A stretch of 61,934 bases of DNA from the NCBI GenBank assembly GCA_947380375.1, contig CANCQX010000003.1:1-61934 (forward strand), in the 5' to 3' direction. This document shows positions 1 to 8,450 of the stretch, in pieces. Position 1 is the stretch's first letter. Each line of letters begins with the position of its first letter. The translations under genes and the position numbers were made by a program. The notes beneath the pieces are model-generated. The model was not told the DNA's origin. It saw only the letters and a program-made list of their open reading frames with translations, and ran no database searches. This DNA is from Flavobacteriales bacterium (lineage in GTDB: Bacteria; Bacteroidota; Bacteroidia; Flavobacteriales_D; Crocinitomicaceae).

Positions 1-243
1 GCTGCAAAAAAAGGAGATTTAATTGAAATTGCAGATGCACTCGGAGATCAATTGTATATTTTGTGTGGAACTATTTTAAAACACGGTTTACAAGAGAAAA
101 TAATTGAAGTTTTTGAAGAAATTCAACGATCAAATATGAGTAAATTGGATGAAAATGGGAAAGCAATATACAGAGAAGATGGTAAAATTCTAAAATCTGA
201 CTTATATTTTAAACCAGACATTAAAAGTATTTTAGAAAAATAA
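1..243 (+). CDS. Phosphoribosyl-ATP pyrophosphohydrolase-like (PRA-PH/MazG fold) protein, 5'-truncated
   Basis: The reading frame is open from the first base of the window, so only the C-terminal 80 residues are present and the true start lies upstream. The fragment contains the helix IADALGDQLYILCGTIL, whose DxxxD spacing matches the metal-binding helix of all-alpha NTP pyrophosphohydrolases. It continues with the SNMSKL...DENGK...DGKILKS tail typical of the Cof-like or phage-type PRA-PH proteins. Such enzymes hydrolyse nucleoside triphosphates to monophosphates and act in nucleotide clean-up. The stop overlaps the ATG of the following Nudix gene (TAATG), which implies translational coupling and a shared sanitation role. 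Family assignment is by motif memory; the substrate is unknown. Confidence 0.7.
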   Translation, partial: AAKKGDLIEIADALGDQLYILCGTILKHGLQEKIIEVFEEIQRSNMSKLDENGKAIYREDGKILKSDLYFKPDIKSILEK

Positions 244-683
244 TGAAAAACTTTAACGTAAGAGTTTACGGCTTACTAATAAATACGAAAAATGAAATAC
301 TTGTTTCAGATGAAAGGAGAGCAGGTATTTCATTTACAAAATTTCCAGGTGGAGGCTTGGAATTTGGAGAAGGGTTATCAGAAGCTTTGAAACGAGAATT
401 TTCAGAAGAAATGGGTATTATAATTACCGTTGAAAATTTATTTTATGTAAACGATTTGTTTCAAATTTCTGCTTTTAATGAAGATCATCAACTTTTGAGT
501 TTTTATTATCTTATTAACTATTCTCATACAGATAAAATTGGAAAATTGGAATACACTTATCCTTTAAATGAAGATGGTGAAAAACAACGATGGGTATCGA
601 TTTCTGAACTACACGAAGATAATTTCACTTTTCCAATTGATAAAAAAGTAATCCAAAAATTAATTACAGACTACAAAAAATAG
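243..683 (+). CDS. Nudix hydrolase
   Basis: This 146-residue protein carries a complete Nudix box at about residues 39-61: G-x5-E-x7-REFSEEMG followed by a hydrophobic residue. This is the Mg-binding catalytic helix that cleaves nucleoside diphosphates linked to another moiety. Only the single Nudix domain is present, with no accessory domain, so the substrate cannot be named from sequence. The start overlaps the stop of the upstream pyrophosphohydrolase by one base, so the two are probably co-translated. Both genes point toward the convergent ABC transporter gene, from which they are separated by only 26 bases with no obvious terminator hairpin. Confidence 0.9.
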   Translation: MKNFNVRVYGLLINTKNEILVSDERRAGISFTKFPGGGLEFGEGLSEALKREFSEEMGIIITVENLFYVNDLFQISAFNEDHQLLSFYYLINYSHTDKIGKLEYTYPLNEDGEKQRWVSISELHEDNFTFPIDKKVIQKLITDYKK

Positions 684-709
684 AAATAAACTATTTAATA
701 ACCAATAAA

Positions 710-2482
710 TTATATTCTACTTTGATAGGTAAACAATTCATAATATCGACCTTGAAGAGCTATCAATTCATCGTGATTTCCTTGTTCAGCGATATGACCA
801 TTTTCTATTACTAAAATTTGATCAGCTTGGCGAATTGTACTTAATCTATGAGCTATAACAAATGTAGTTCTATCCTTAATTAATTCAGATAAACTTTGTT
901 GAATCAACGATTCACTTTCTGTATCTAAATTTGATGTTGCTTCATCTAAAATAAAAATTCTAGGATTTGCTAAAATCGCTCTTGCAATCGTAATTCTTTG
1001 CCTTTGACCTCCCGAAAGTTTAACACCCCTCTCCCCTATTACAGTATCTAATCCGTCATCAAAACGATCTGTAAATTCATTTACATATGCTGACTTAACA
1101 GCAAAATCTAATTCTTCAGTGGTTGAATTTGGTCTAGGAAAAAGTATATTTTCTCTGATTGTTCCTTGAAATAAAAAATCATCCTGAAGTACAACTCCTA
1201 AATTATTTCTATAACTTGAAAGACTAATTTTTGATAAATCTTGACCATCAATTGTTATAGTTCCTGAGGAAGGATTTAAAAAAGTAGCTACCAAACCTGC
1301 AATTGTAGATTTACCTGAACCTGAAGAACCTACAAGTGCTGTTACCGATCCTGCTGGTGCTTTAAAACTTATACCGTGGAGAACTTCTTTTTGCTCTTCA
1401 TAACTGAAAGAAACATTATCAAAAATGATATCTCCTTTTAAAGAAGTAAGATGAAACGGCCTAGCTATTGCATCGTCTTCAGGATTCATATTCATAATCT
1501 CTTGTGTACGTTCTAAACCTGCAAAAGCTTCCGTTAATTGACTTCCAATATTACTCATTTGAACAATTGGAGCAATCATAAATCCTAATAACAAAGTGAA
1601 ATAGATAAATTCACCTGTAGTCATTTGACCTTTTATTATTAAATATCCACCAATCCCCATAATCCCAGCAGAAGCAATTCCTAATAAAAAAGTAGCAGAA
1701 CTTGTAATTAATGAGGTAGAAGTTAACGTTGTTTTTACATTTTGAAATAAAGATTCGGCACCATTTTCAAAAATTTTATTTTCTTGTTCTTCAGCATTAA
1801 ATCCTTTAATAACCCTTACACCATTTAAAGTTTCTGTTAATCTTCCAGTAACTTCAGCATTTAAAACTCCTCTTTTTTTGAAAATTGGTCTCATTTTACC
1901 AAATGCTTTAAGAGCAATAAAAGCAAAAACACCAACTGGTAACAAAGTCGAAATTGTCATCCAAGGATTAATTTTTATCAATAAAATAAGTGCTACAACA
2001 GCAGTTAAAGTACCACCTACAAGCTGAACTAAACCTGTTCCTATTAAATTACGAACACCCTCAACATCAGACATAATTCGAGAAACTAAAGCTCCACTTT
2101 TATTATTATCAAAATAACTTACAGGTAGTGAAAGTATCTTTTTTTGAACTTGAACTCTCAACTGAGAAATTAAATTTTGAGCTTCAACACTTAAAAGTTT
2201 TGTCAAAACAAAAGAGGTAACAGATTGAATAGCAATAGCAATTACAACTTTAATGATTAATTCGATTAAACTTTGAAAATCTTTATTTGGTAAAATCGTA
2301 TCCAATAATTGCTGACTTGCATATGGAAGATACAATCCTGATAATCTACTAATTACAATTAAAATCAAACCTAAAAATAAAAGTTTTCTTCGAGGCCACA
2401 TAATTGTTTTAAAAACAGAGGACATTGTAACAGTTTTCTGTTTTTTTGTAGTTTTAGTAGAATCTTCTTTCATATGTCTCAT
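710..2482 (-). CDS. ABC transporter, type I exporter (fused permease and ATPase, MsbA-like)
   Basis: This is a 590-residue half-transporter. An N-terminal membrane domain with about six hydrophobic spans (first near residues 33-55, last near 275-305) is followed by a nucleotide-binding domain. That domain has Walker A GSSGSGKST at 385-393, the signature LSGGQRQR at 489-496, Walker B FILDEATSNLD near 510-520 and the H-loop histidine at 545. Such proteins work as homodimers exporting lipids, lipid A or drugs; which of these cannot be told here. The start may instead be the in-frame ATG at 2473. It lies 10-20 bases after the DEAD-like gene and is probably co-transcribed with it. Confidence 0.93.
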   Translation of the reverse strand: MRHMKEDSTKTTKKQKTVTMSSVFKTIMWPRRKLLFLGLILIVISRLSGLYLPYASQQLLDTILPNKDFQSLIELIIKVVIAIAIQSVTSFVLTKLLSVEAQNLISQLRVQVQKKILSLPVSYFDNNKSGALVSRIMSDVEGVRNLIGTGLVQLVGGTLTAVVALILLIKINPWMTISTLLPVGVFAFIALKAFGKMRPIFKKRGVLNAEVTGRLTETLNGVRVIKGFNAEEQENKIFENGAESLFQNVKTTLTSTSLITSSATFLLGIASAGIMGIGGYLIIKGQMTTGEFIYFTLLLGFMIAPIVQMSNIGSQLTEAFAGLERTQEIMNMNPEDDAIARPFHLTSLKGDIIFDNVSFSYEEQKEVLHGISFKAPAGSVTALVGSSGSGKSTIAGLVATFLNPSSGTITIDGQDLSKISLSSYRNNLGVVLQDDFLFQGTIRENILFPRPNSTTEELDFAVKSAYVNEFTDRFDDGLDTVIGERGVKLSGGQRQRITIARAILANPRIFILDEATSNLDTESESLIQQSLSELIKDRTTFVIAHRLSTIRQADQILVIENGHIAEQGNHDELIALQGRYYELFTYQSRI

Positions 2483-2492
2483 AGTCCTATAT

Positions 2493-3146
2493 TTATTCCT
2501 CTTCGTCGGATTTGATTTCTTCTTCCAATTTCTCTTCTACTTCAAAAAACGAAGGAAAAGTCATAAATAATTCGGAAGCATTTTTCATTCTGTCACTATA
2601 TTTATCATTGATCATAATATATTGACATTTATTAATACTTTCTGTTAATCGAAGAATTTCAGTTTGTAAACCAGCTTTCAAAATTGCTTCGGCATCATCA
2701 ATAATAATCATTTTTACTTTGGCTAAATTTAAACCATTGTAAATATACATTTCATACAATCTTTTTGCTGTACCAATAACAATATCGGCTCCTGTATATA
2801 AAGCGTTTCTTTGTTGAACTTTATGTCCTTTATCATGAATAATTTCAGTGATTAAATCCATGTGTCTTCCTAGTCGTGAAAATACAGCCTCCATTTCTAA
2901 CGTTTTCACTTTGTCTGTAAGAATTACAATTGCTCTAGGAGCATCATCTTTAGATTGTTTATCAAGGCGTTGTAAAACTCCAGAAGCAATTGCTGTTGAT
3001 TTTCCAGCACCGTTCGGACCAATTCCAATAAAATCTTTTCCTTCTTTTAATTTAGAAATAAAAATCTTTTGGAATTCTGTTTGATTTTCAAAACCTGCTT
3101 CAATTAAAGCAGTTTGAAGGACTTCGTTGTATTTTTTGAGTGACAT
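2493..3146 (-). CDS. Stand-alone DEAD/DEAH-like RecA1 domain protein, degenerate helicase
   Basis: The protein resembles only the first RecA domain of a DEAD-box RNA helicase. It has a Q-motif-like segment near residues 20-26, Walker A GPNGAGKS at 43-50, a Ib-like GTAKR near 125, and motif II altered from DEAD to DDAE at 150-153. A short acidic tail (204-217) takes the place of the second RecA domain with motifs IV-VI, so it cannot be a conventional helicase. An upstream TTG at 3185 would add 13 residues. I chose the ATG at 3146 because a -7-like element, TATCTTTA on the minus strand, lies at 3188-3195 and its transcript would start near 3180. A role in RNA or DNA binding is inference. Confidence 0.75.
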   Translation of the reverse strand: MSLKKYNEVLQTALIEAGFENQTEFQKIFISKLKEGKDFIGIGPNGAGKSTAIASGVLQRLDKQSKDDAPRAIVILTDKVKTLEMEAVFSRLGRHMDLITEIIHDKGHKVQQRNALYTGADIVIGTAKRLYEMYIYNGLNLAKVKMIIIDDAEAILKAGLQTEILRLTESINKCQYIMINDKYSDRMKNASELFMTFPSFFEVEEKLEEEIKSDEEE

Positions 3147-3187
3147 TTTTTCTGTTTTGATTAGCTTTTTTTTATCAAAAGTCAAGG

Positions 3188-3195
3188 TAAAGATA
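3188..3195 (-). promoter_or_regulatory. -7 promoter element (TATCTTTA) for the DEAD-like gene
   Basis: On the minus strand the octamer TATCTTTA matches the Bacteroidota -7 consensus TAnnTTTG except for the last base. It is 42 bases upstream of the ATG at 3146. It implies a start separate from the upstream MazG gene and argues against the TTG start at 3185. No clear -33 TTTG was found. Confidence 0.45.
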
Positions 3196-3217
3196 AGTAA
3201 TTAAAAGTGAGTAAGCT

Positions 3218-3547
3218 TTACTCTTTCAATTTATCGTTGGAATGATGTCTATCGGCATCACGAATGGTTTTTTTTTCAAGATTTTTTTTCAAAGCACTCT
3301 CAAGGTCAATTCCAGTTTGGTTTGCTAGACAAATAAGAACAAAAAGTACATCTGCAAATTCATCTCCTAAATCTTTGTTTTTATCGCTTTCTTTTTCGCT
3401 TTGTTCTCCGAATCTACGTGAGATTATACGAGCAACTTCACCCACTTCTTCAGTTAATATAGCTAAATTTGTTAATTCGTTAAAATATCGTACACCGTAT
3501 TCTTTGATCCAAGTGTCAACATTTTTTTGTGCTTCTTTTATCTCCAT
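3218..3547 (-). CDS. MazG-type nucleotide pyrophosphohydrolase
   Basis: This 109-residue single-domain protein has the MazG metal-binding signature EEVGE at 33-37 and DEFAD at 62-66, on an all-alpha scaffold. Enzymes of this kind hydrolyse (d)NTPs to monophosphates and pyrophosphate and remove aberrant nucleotides; the exact substrate cannot be read from the sequence. The start is only two bases after the SGNH-like gene's stop, so it appears to be the last gene of the rsgA-dtd-MBOAT-SGNH-MazG transcription unit. Confidence 0.88.
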   Translation of the reverse strand: MEIKEAQKNVDTWIKEYGVRYFNELTNLAILTEEVGEVARIISRRFGEQSEKESDKNKDLGDEFADVLFVLICLANQTGIDLESALKKNLEKKTIRDADRHHSNDKLKE

Positions 3548-3549
3548 AG

Positions 3550-4554
3550 CTATAGATTTTTGGTTTTAATCAACTTATTTTTTAACTGTTTTGAAACAGA
3601 TTTAGCAACCTGTTCACGGCCGTCTGATTTGTAATGTTCTGTTGGGAAGTCTTCAAAAAAGTAGGAAGCATTTAACATATCAACATCATTGATAACTTGA
3701 GCATTCGTTTTTGAAAAATGCTTCTGGAGAAAAGTTACATTTTGTATACAGAGCTTTTTCAATTTTTCTCCAGCTTTTAGCGACATTCCTTCTAAATTTT
3801 CAGGTAGAATTAAAAAGATAATCGGAATTTGTTTTGACGTACAGTATTTTACAATTTTATCGTACTCCAATAACATTTGGTTTTTTTTATCGATTTTAAA
3901 ACCAAAATGAATAACCATTTCAGCTCCTATTGGATCAAAACTAGGTTTATTTCGAATGGAATCTGTCCATTTTTTTATTGTTTGACAAGAATCTTTAAAC
4001 GGTAATTTTTTAAATTTCTCATCGTATTGTATTAATTCAGATCTTTCGTGATAAGGAATATATGAATAGTTTTTTAAAGAAGCTCTGATTCTATTGATTA
4101 TACCAGGATAATTATTCCAATAAACTAAATTTCGTTGCAAACCGTTTTCTAAACCTGATTGAATCCACATATTTCCAAAACTTCGGAGGTTTAAATCCAT
4201 CACAATTAATTTTGGTTTATAATCCGAAGGCATTTGTTGGAGCGCGTGTAAAAAGATACCTGCGTGAATAGCTCCAGTATCCATTGCTTCAATTTTATCA
4301 ACTTTTAAATAAGATTGGATTTTTTGAGCGATGCTTCTTTTATCAAGATCTCTTTCGAAATAAGCTGCATTTGGAGAGGCTGAAAAGTAAATAATGTCCG
4401 GCTTTTTTGAAAAGGTATTTTTCCCCATCGTTTTTAACCACCCTTCAGTTTGGATTGTTTTTGGGTATAAAAAGTATTCATAAAAAATCGATATAATTAC
4501 TGCGAAAACAAGTAAAACGAGAATTCTTGGAATGAAATAATTTACCTTCTTCAT
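3550..4554 (-). CDS. SGNH/DltD-like membrane-anchored protein, partner of the MBOAT acyltransferase
   Basis: The 334-residue protein starts with one hydrophobic helix (about residues 8-27) and then a soluble, probably periplasmic domain. Near the start of that domain, IIYFSASPNAAYF occupies the place of the SGNH block-I GDS motif but lacks the usual Gly-Asp-Ser. Near the C-terminus, TEHYKSDGREQVA resembles the block-V histidine motif (H...G...A). This layout is typical of DltD- or AlgX-like proteins encoded next to MBOAT transferases. A longer frame reaches 4641, but the first 29 residues would overlap the MBOAT gene. The ATG at 4554 sits two bases after that stop and begins with MKK plus a membrane helix. 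Transfer or hydrolysis of an O-acyl group on a surface glycan is inferred from the pairing. Confidence 0.65.
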   Translation of the reverse strand: MKKVNYFIPRILVLLVFAVIISIFYEYFLYPKTIQTEGWLKTMGKNTFSKKPDIIYFSASPNAAYFERDLDKRSIAQKIQSYLKVDKIEAMDTGAIHAGIFLHALQQMPSDYKPKLIVMDLNLRSFGNMWIQSGLENGLQRNLVYWNNYPGIINRIRASLKNYSYIPYHERSELIQYDEKFKKLPFKDSCQTIKKWTDSIRNKPSFDPIGAEMVIHFGFKIDKKNQMLLEYDKIVKYCTSKQIPIIFLILPENLEGMSLKAGEKLKKLCIQNVTFLQKHFSKTNAQVINDVDMLNASYFFEDFPTEHYKSDGREQVAKSVSKQLKNKLIKTKNL

Positions 4555-4556
4555 AC

Positions 4557-5963
4557 TTAAAATTGGAAATAAATAAATGGTAAATCGCCTGTATTTGCAA
4601 ATAACAATATGTACGAGATCAAAATCAAATACATTGTCCATCTTGTCAATAAGGATTTATTTGCTAAAAATTCATCGGGTCTATTTTTTCTTATAATTAA
4701 TTCATAAACAATGAATAACACTAAAGGGATGTAAAGTGAGTATTCAAAATTAATGTCGGAAATTGAATTTAGAGTTGATGTGAAAAATAATTTTACTTTT
4801 CGCATTTGATCGATTCGGAATAATAACCAACCAAAACTTACTACCGACATTGTGAAAATCCATCGAACAACTTTTTCCCACAAAGGTAAAATTCTTCCTT
4901 TTTTTACTGGAAAGAAAGCTTGCTCGATCAAATAATATACACCGTGAAGGATTCCCCAATAAATAAAGTTAACCATAGCTCCGTGCCATAACCCACTCAA
5001 AAAGAAAGTTGCGAAAATAGCTAAAAACCATCTGAATTTGTTTGATTTACTTCCTCCCAAAGGAATATAAACATAATCTCTAAACCAGGTCGATAGTGAA
5101 ATATGCCAACGTGACCAAAATTCTTTAAGTGAGTAAGAACCATAAGGAAGTTGAAAATTGTTCATTAATTGTACCCCGAAAAATTGAGCACAACCAATTG
5201 CTATTAATGTATATCCGTTAAAATCGGTGTAAATTTGGATACCAAACAAAACGACAGCTGACCATTTAATAAATATAGAGTAGTATTCAGGTTGTTCAAA
5301 AATAGGGGCTACAAATGTCCCTATATTATCAGCTATGGTCATTTTTAGAAAGAAGCCACAGAGCATTATTTGTAGACCTGTTCTAAAATGCTCCCATTTG
5401 GGTTTAAATTTCTTAAATATTTGTGGATGAAGGTGTTCGTAACGTTCAATTGGACCAGCCACTAATTGAGGAAAAAAGGTAATATAGAGTGCAAATTTGG
5501 CTAAATTATTTTCCGGTTCAATTCTTCTTCGGTAAACATCGACAGTATAACTAACTGACTGAAAGGTGTAAAAAGATATTCCGACAGGAATTCCGTATTC
5601 GAACACAAATTGAAGCCACATCGCATCGTCATTTGTATTAGCGAGATGTTTAAACCAAGAACTTCCTCCAATTAGAAAGTGAAAATATTTGAAGAGGATT
5701 AGAAGTGAAAAATTTGAAACTAAGCTTAAAGCTAATAACCATCGTCTTCTGATTTGATTTTTTGCTTTATAAATTAAATTCGAAGCAAAATAATCGATAA
5801 CTGTAGAAAAGACGATAAGTCCAAGGTATGACATTTTCCAACCAGCATAAAAAAAGTAACTAGCGATTAATAAGAAAATCCATCTATATTTTTGATTGAT
5901 AGCATAGTAACCTATTAAAACAATCGGTAAAAAAATAAAAAAGTCGAGCGTTGTAAAAAGCAT
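4557..5963 (-). CDS. MBOAT family O-acyltransferase (AlgI-like)
   Basis: This 468-residue polytopic protein has the MBOAT/AlgI hallmarks: the WHISLSTWFRDYVYIPLGG segment at about 286-304 and the catalytic SGLWHG with His near 327. About ten hydrophobic spans surround these motifs. Members move an acyl group, usually acetyl, across the inner membrane for transfer to a polysaccharide or other surface polymer. The gene starts on the last base of the dtd stop (TAATG) and is followed two bases later by an SGNH-like gene, the usual arrangement in which the second protein finishes transfer outside. No glycan synthesis genes are nearby, so the acceptor is unknown. Confidence 0.9.
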   Translation of the reverse strand: MLFTTLDFFIFLPIVLIGYYAINQKYRWIFLLIASYFFYAGWKMSYLGLIVFSTVIDYFASNLIYKAKNQIRRRWLLALSLVSNFSLLILFKYFHFLIGGSSWFKHLANTNDDAMWLQFVFEYGIPVGISFYTFQSVSYTVDVYRRRIEPENNLAKFALYITFFPQLVAGPIERYEHLHPQIFKKFKPKWEHFRTGLQIMLCGFFLKMTIADNIGTFVAPIFEQPEYYSIFIKWSAVVLFGIQIYTDFNGYTLIAIGCAQFFGVQLMNNFQLPYGSYSLKEFWSRWHISLSTWFRDYVYIPLGGSKSNKFRWFLAIFATFFLSGLWHGAMVNFIYWGILHGVYYLIEQAFFPVKKGRILPLWEKVVRWIFTMSVVSFGWLLFRIDQMRKVKLFFTSTLNSISDINFEYSLYIPLVLFIVYELIIRKNRPDEFLANKSLLTRWTMYLILISYILLFANTGDLPFIYFQF

Positions 5964-6415
5964 TATTCTTTATTTTTAGAATCGATTGAAATTGTAACAG
6001 GACCATCGTTTACTAATGAAACTCTCATATCAGCCCCAAACACCCCAGTTTCGACTGTTAGATTTGTTACTGATTTTAATTTTGAAACAAAATATTCGTA
6101 CAAAGGAACTGCTTGTTCTAGCCTAGCAGCTTGAATAAAACTCGGTCTATTTCCTTTTTTAGTCGAAGCAAAAAGGGTGAATTGTGAAATCACCAAAAAA
6201 GATCCTTTAATATCTTGAATTGAAAGATTCATTTTCCCCTCTGTATCCGAGAAAACACGAAGTCCTGAAATTTTCGAAATGAGCCAATCAGCATCTAATT
6301 CTGAATCAGCTAATTCAATTCCGAGCAAAACAAGAAATCCACCATTGATTGAACCATTGGTGCAACCATCTATTTTTACAGATGCTTCTGAAACTCTCTG
6401 TAAAACGATTCTCAT
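5963..6415 (-). CDS. dtd: D-aminoacyl-tRNA deacylase
   Basis: The 150-residue protein is full length for DTD. It shows the N-terminal MRIVLQRVSEASV strand, the SQFTLFA motif at 77-83 and the NDGPVT motif (Gly-Pro cis loop) at 136-141. These two motifs form the chiral proofreading pocket that removes D-amino acids, and glycine mischarged on tRNA-Ala. The start overlaps the rsgA stop by four bases (ATGA), and its own stop overlaps the MBOAT start, so it is in the middle of a tightly coupled operon. Identification is firm. Confidence 0.96.
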   Translation of the reverse strand: MRIVLQRVSEASVKIDGCTNGSINGGFLVLLGIELADSELDADWLISKISGLRVFSDTEGKMNLSIQDIKGSFLVISQFTLFASTKKGNRPSFIQAARLEQAVPLYEYFVSKLKSVTNLTVETGVFGADMRVSLVNDGPVTISIDSKNKE

Positions 6416-7365
6416 TGATGTTCGACTTTTTTACGGTGAATTTCATTTTCATCTTCCGTCATTAGTTGAACGTAAGTTGTATAGCGACTTTCAGAAATTT
6501 CGCCAATTTCTAGCGCATATTTTACAGCACATTTAGGTTCATTTAGATGTTGGCAATTGTTGTATTTGCATTCATTTAAGAAATTTCTCATTTCAGGAAA
6601 ATAGTGTGAAATTACTTGTTTTTCAAGATTAACAACACCAAATGCTCTAATTCCAGGTGTGTCAACGATGTATCCACCAGAATCCAATTTAAACATTTCA
6701 GCAAAAGTAGTTGTATGTTTCCCTTGCTGATTTGCCTGAGAAATTTCTCCGATTCTTAAATCTAAAGTATGATCAAGTGCATTAACAAGAGTGCTTTTAC
6801 CAACGCCACTATGACCAGAAATCATAACTTGCTTTCCTTTAATTTCCTCCCTTAAAAAGTCAATATTTTCTTTTTTATCGGCTGATATTTTGTAACAACG
6901 ATATCCAACTTTTTCATACAAAAAGCATAATGCATCAATGTATTCAAGTTCATATAACGTATACGTATCAATTTTATTAAAAAGTATGGTTGTAGGAATT
7001 CTGAAAGATTCTGCAGAAACTAAAAAACGATCAATAAATGCTAAATGGGTAACAGGTGCAACAGTTGTAACCAAAAGATAAGCTTGGTCCACATTCGCAG
7101 CTAAAATTTGCATTTGTTTACTCAAGTTAGTTGATTTACGAACAATATAATTTCTTCTTTCTTCGAAATCTTCAATTACACGATTACCGTCTTCATCAGT
7201 AGATTCAGACACAATCACTTGATCTCCAACGGCAATAGGGTTAGTAGTACGTAAATTACTCATTCGCATTTTCCCACGAATTCTACAATTCACCAAAGAA
7301 CCATCTTCTAATTCAACATTGTACCATTTACCGGTTGACTTTAATACTTTACCTTTTAACGCCAT
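6412..7365 (-). CDS. rsgA: Ribosome small subunit-dependent GTPase A
   Basis: The 317-residue protein has the circularly permuted GTPase order that defines RsgA: N-terminal OB fold (about 1-70), G4 NKID at 130-133, G1 GHSGVGKST at 184-192 and G3 DTPG at 235-238. A C-terminal zinc site follows, with Cys266, Cys271, His273 and Cys279. RsgA acts late in 30S subunit assembly and releases RbfA. It is the first gene of the minus-strand operon. A TATCTTTA promoter element lies 7 bases upstream of the ATG, implying a very short leader. Confidence 0.97.
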   Translation of the reverse strand: MALKGKVLKSTGKWYNVELEDGSLVNCRIRGKMRMSNLRTTNPIAVGDQVIVSESTDEDGNRVIEDFEERRNYIVRKSTNLSKQMQILAANVDQAYLLVTTVAPVTHLAFIDRFLVSAESFRIPTTILFNKIDTYTLYELEYIDALCFLYEKVGYRCYKISADKKENIDFLREEIKGKQVMISGHSGVGKSTLVNALDHTLDLRIGEISQANQQGKHTTTFAEMFKLDSGGYIVDTPGIRAFGVVNLEKQVISHYFPEMRNFLNECKYNNCQHLNEPKCAVKYALEIGEISESRYTTYVQLMTEDENEIHRKKVEHQ

Positions 7366-7371
7366 AGAGTG

Positions 7372-7379
7372 TAAAGATA
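7372..7379 (-). promoter_or_regulatory. -7 promoter element (TATCTTTA) for rsgA operon
   Basis: The minus strand reads TATCTTTA just upstream of the rsgA ATG at 7365, one base from the TAnnTTTG consensus. Transcription would begin almost at the start codon, so rsgA mRNA could be leaderless or nearly so. Confidence 0.45.
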
Positions 7380-7393
7380 ATTATTATAATTAC

Positions 7394-7465
7394 AGATTGG
7401 CAAATTACAAATTACAAATTAAATGTAATTTCAATCTATAATTTGTAATCTTTAATTTGCAATCT
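7394..7465. repeat. Long imperfect inverted repeat built from ATTACAAATT words
   Basis: The left arm (7394-7420) and right arm (7440-7465) pair over about 26 positions, with one single-base bulge and two mismatches, around a 19-base spacer. The left arm itself contains the word AAATTAC twice in tandem. It fills most of the rsgA-gldA divergent spacer, and the right arm runs into T6 at 7465-7470. As RNA it could act as a terminator, but no plus-strand gene lies upstream. I read it as an intergenic repeat element rather than a terminator. Confidence 0.7.
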
Positions 7466-7498
7466 TTTTTCCTATCTTCGCAATTAAAATCTTGAACT

Positions 7499-8398
7499 AT
7501 GTCTATTGAAGTAACAAATCTTTCAAAATATTACGGTGAACAGGCTGCTGTTCGCGATATTACTTTTTCAGTTGGAAAAGGAGAAATTGTAGGGTTTTTA
7601 GGTCCAAATGGTGCTGGAAAATCAACTACAATGAAGATTATTACAGGATTTATCCCTTCAACTTCTGGTGAAGTGAAAGTTTGTGGTCTACCAGTAGATG
7701 TTGATTCTCTAGATACAAGACAATTAATAGGTTATCTTCCAGAACACAATCCGTTGTATTTGGATATGTATGTGAAAGAATATTTAGAATTTGTTGCAAA
7801 AATTTACAAAATGTCTGATGTTCGTGATCGTGTTTCAGATATGGTAAAAGCAATTGGTTTAGACGTTGAACAAAATAAAAAAATAGGCGCATTATCAAAA
7901 GGATACCGTCAACGTGTTGGTTTAGCTCAAGCAATAATTCACGATCCACAGGTATTGATTTTAGATGAACCAACTTCAGGATTAGACCCAAATCAATTGG
8001 TTGAAATCCGTGAATTAATCAAAAAAATAGGTAAACAGAAAACGGTTATGCTTTCAACTCATATTATGCAAGAAGTTGAAGCAATTTGTGATCGAGTTGT
8101 AATTATAAATAAAGGTCAAATTGTTGCAGATGACAAAGCTTCAATTCTACAAATTGACAAAGGGCATCAAACAGTTTATGTTGAATTTGAAGGGACTGTT
8201 TCTAAAAATCAATTATCTAAAATCAGACAAGTTTCAAAAGTAGAAGCCTTTGAAAATGGCTGGTTGTTAGAAGGGAATGGTGAAGAAGATTTAAGAAAAG
8301 TAATTGCTCAATTCGCTCAATTAAATAATTTATTAGTTCTAACTCTAAGAACCGAAGAAAAAACATTAGAAGAGGTGTTTAAAGAATTGACTCGATAA
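7499..8398 (+). CDS. gldA: Gliding motility-associated ABC transporter ATPase GldA
   Basis: The 299-residue ATPase has Walker A GPNGAGKST at 35-43, the signature LSKGYRQR at 132-139 and Walker B LILDEPTSGLD near 153-163. It ends in the KTLEEVFKELT tail typical of GldA and related ABC-2 ATPases. In gliding Bacteroidota GldA works with the membrane proteins GldF and GldG. Those genes are not adjacent here, so the permease must be encoded elsewhere. A TATCTTCG sequence at 7473-7480 may be the -7 element. The presence of T9SS substrates elsewhere in the window fits the gliding/T9SS background. A generic ABC-2 ATPase cannot be excluded. Confidence 0.85.
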   Translation: MSIEVTNLSKYYGEQAAVRDITFSVGKGEIVGFLGPNGAGKSTTMKIITGFIPSTSGEVKVCGLPVDVDSLDTRQLIGYLPEHNPLYLDMYVKEYLEFVAKIYKMSDVRDRVSDMVKAIGLDVEQNKKIGALSKGYRQRVGLAQAIIHDPQVLILDEPTSGLDPNQLVEIRELIKKIGKQKTVMLSTHIMQEVEAICDRVVIINKGQIVADDKASILQIDKGHQTVYVEFEGTVSKNQLSKIRQVSKVEAFENGWLLEGNGEEDLRKVIAQFAQLNNLLVLTLRTEEKTLEEVFKELTR

Positions 8399-8420
8399 GA
8401 TTGAGATTAAGGTTAAGATT
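8397..8420. repeat. Four tandem hexamers (AAGATT type) overlapping the gldA stop
   Basis: Four hexamers follow each other without gaps: AAGATT, GAGATT, AAGGTT, AAGATT. The first overlaps the last two bases of the gldA stop codon. This is another short-word repeat in an intergenic space, between gldA and the convergent DUF6089-like gene. Confidence 0.6.
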
Positions 8421-8450
8421 AAAATAGATGTTGAGTTATTTAATTTTCAC

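Noticed and set aside
4555-4641. N-terminal extension of the SGNH-like gene to 4641
   Set aside because: It would overlap the MBOAT gene by 85 bases and precede the membrane helix with unlikely residues; the ATG at 4554 gives the normal start.
7394-7470. Intrinsic terminator
   Set aside because: The structure ends in T6, but no plus-strand gene lies upstream; the arms look like repeated words rather than a GC-rich stem.
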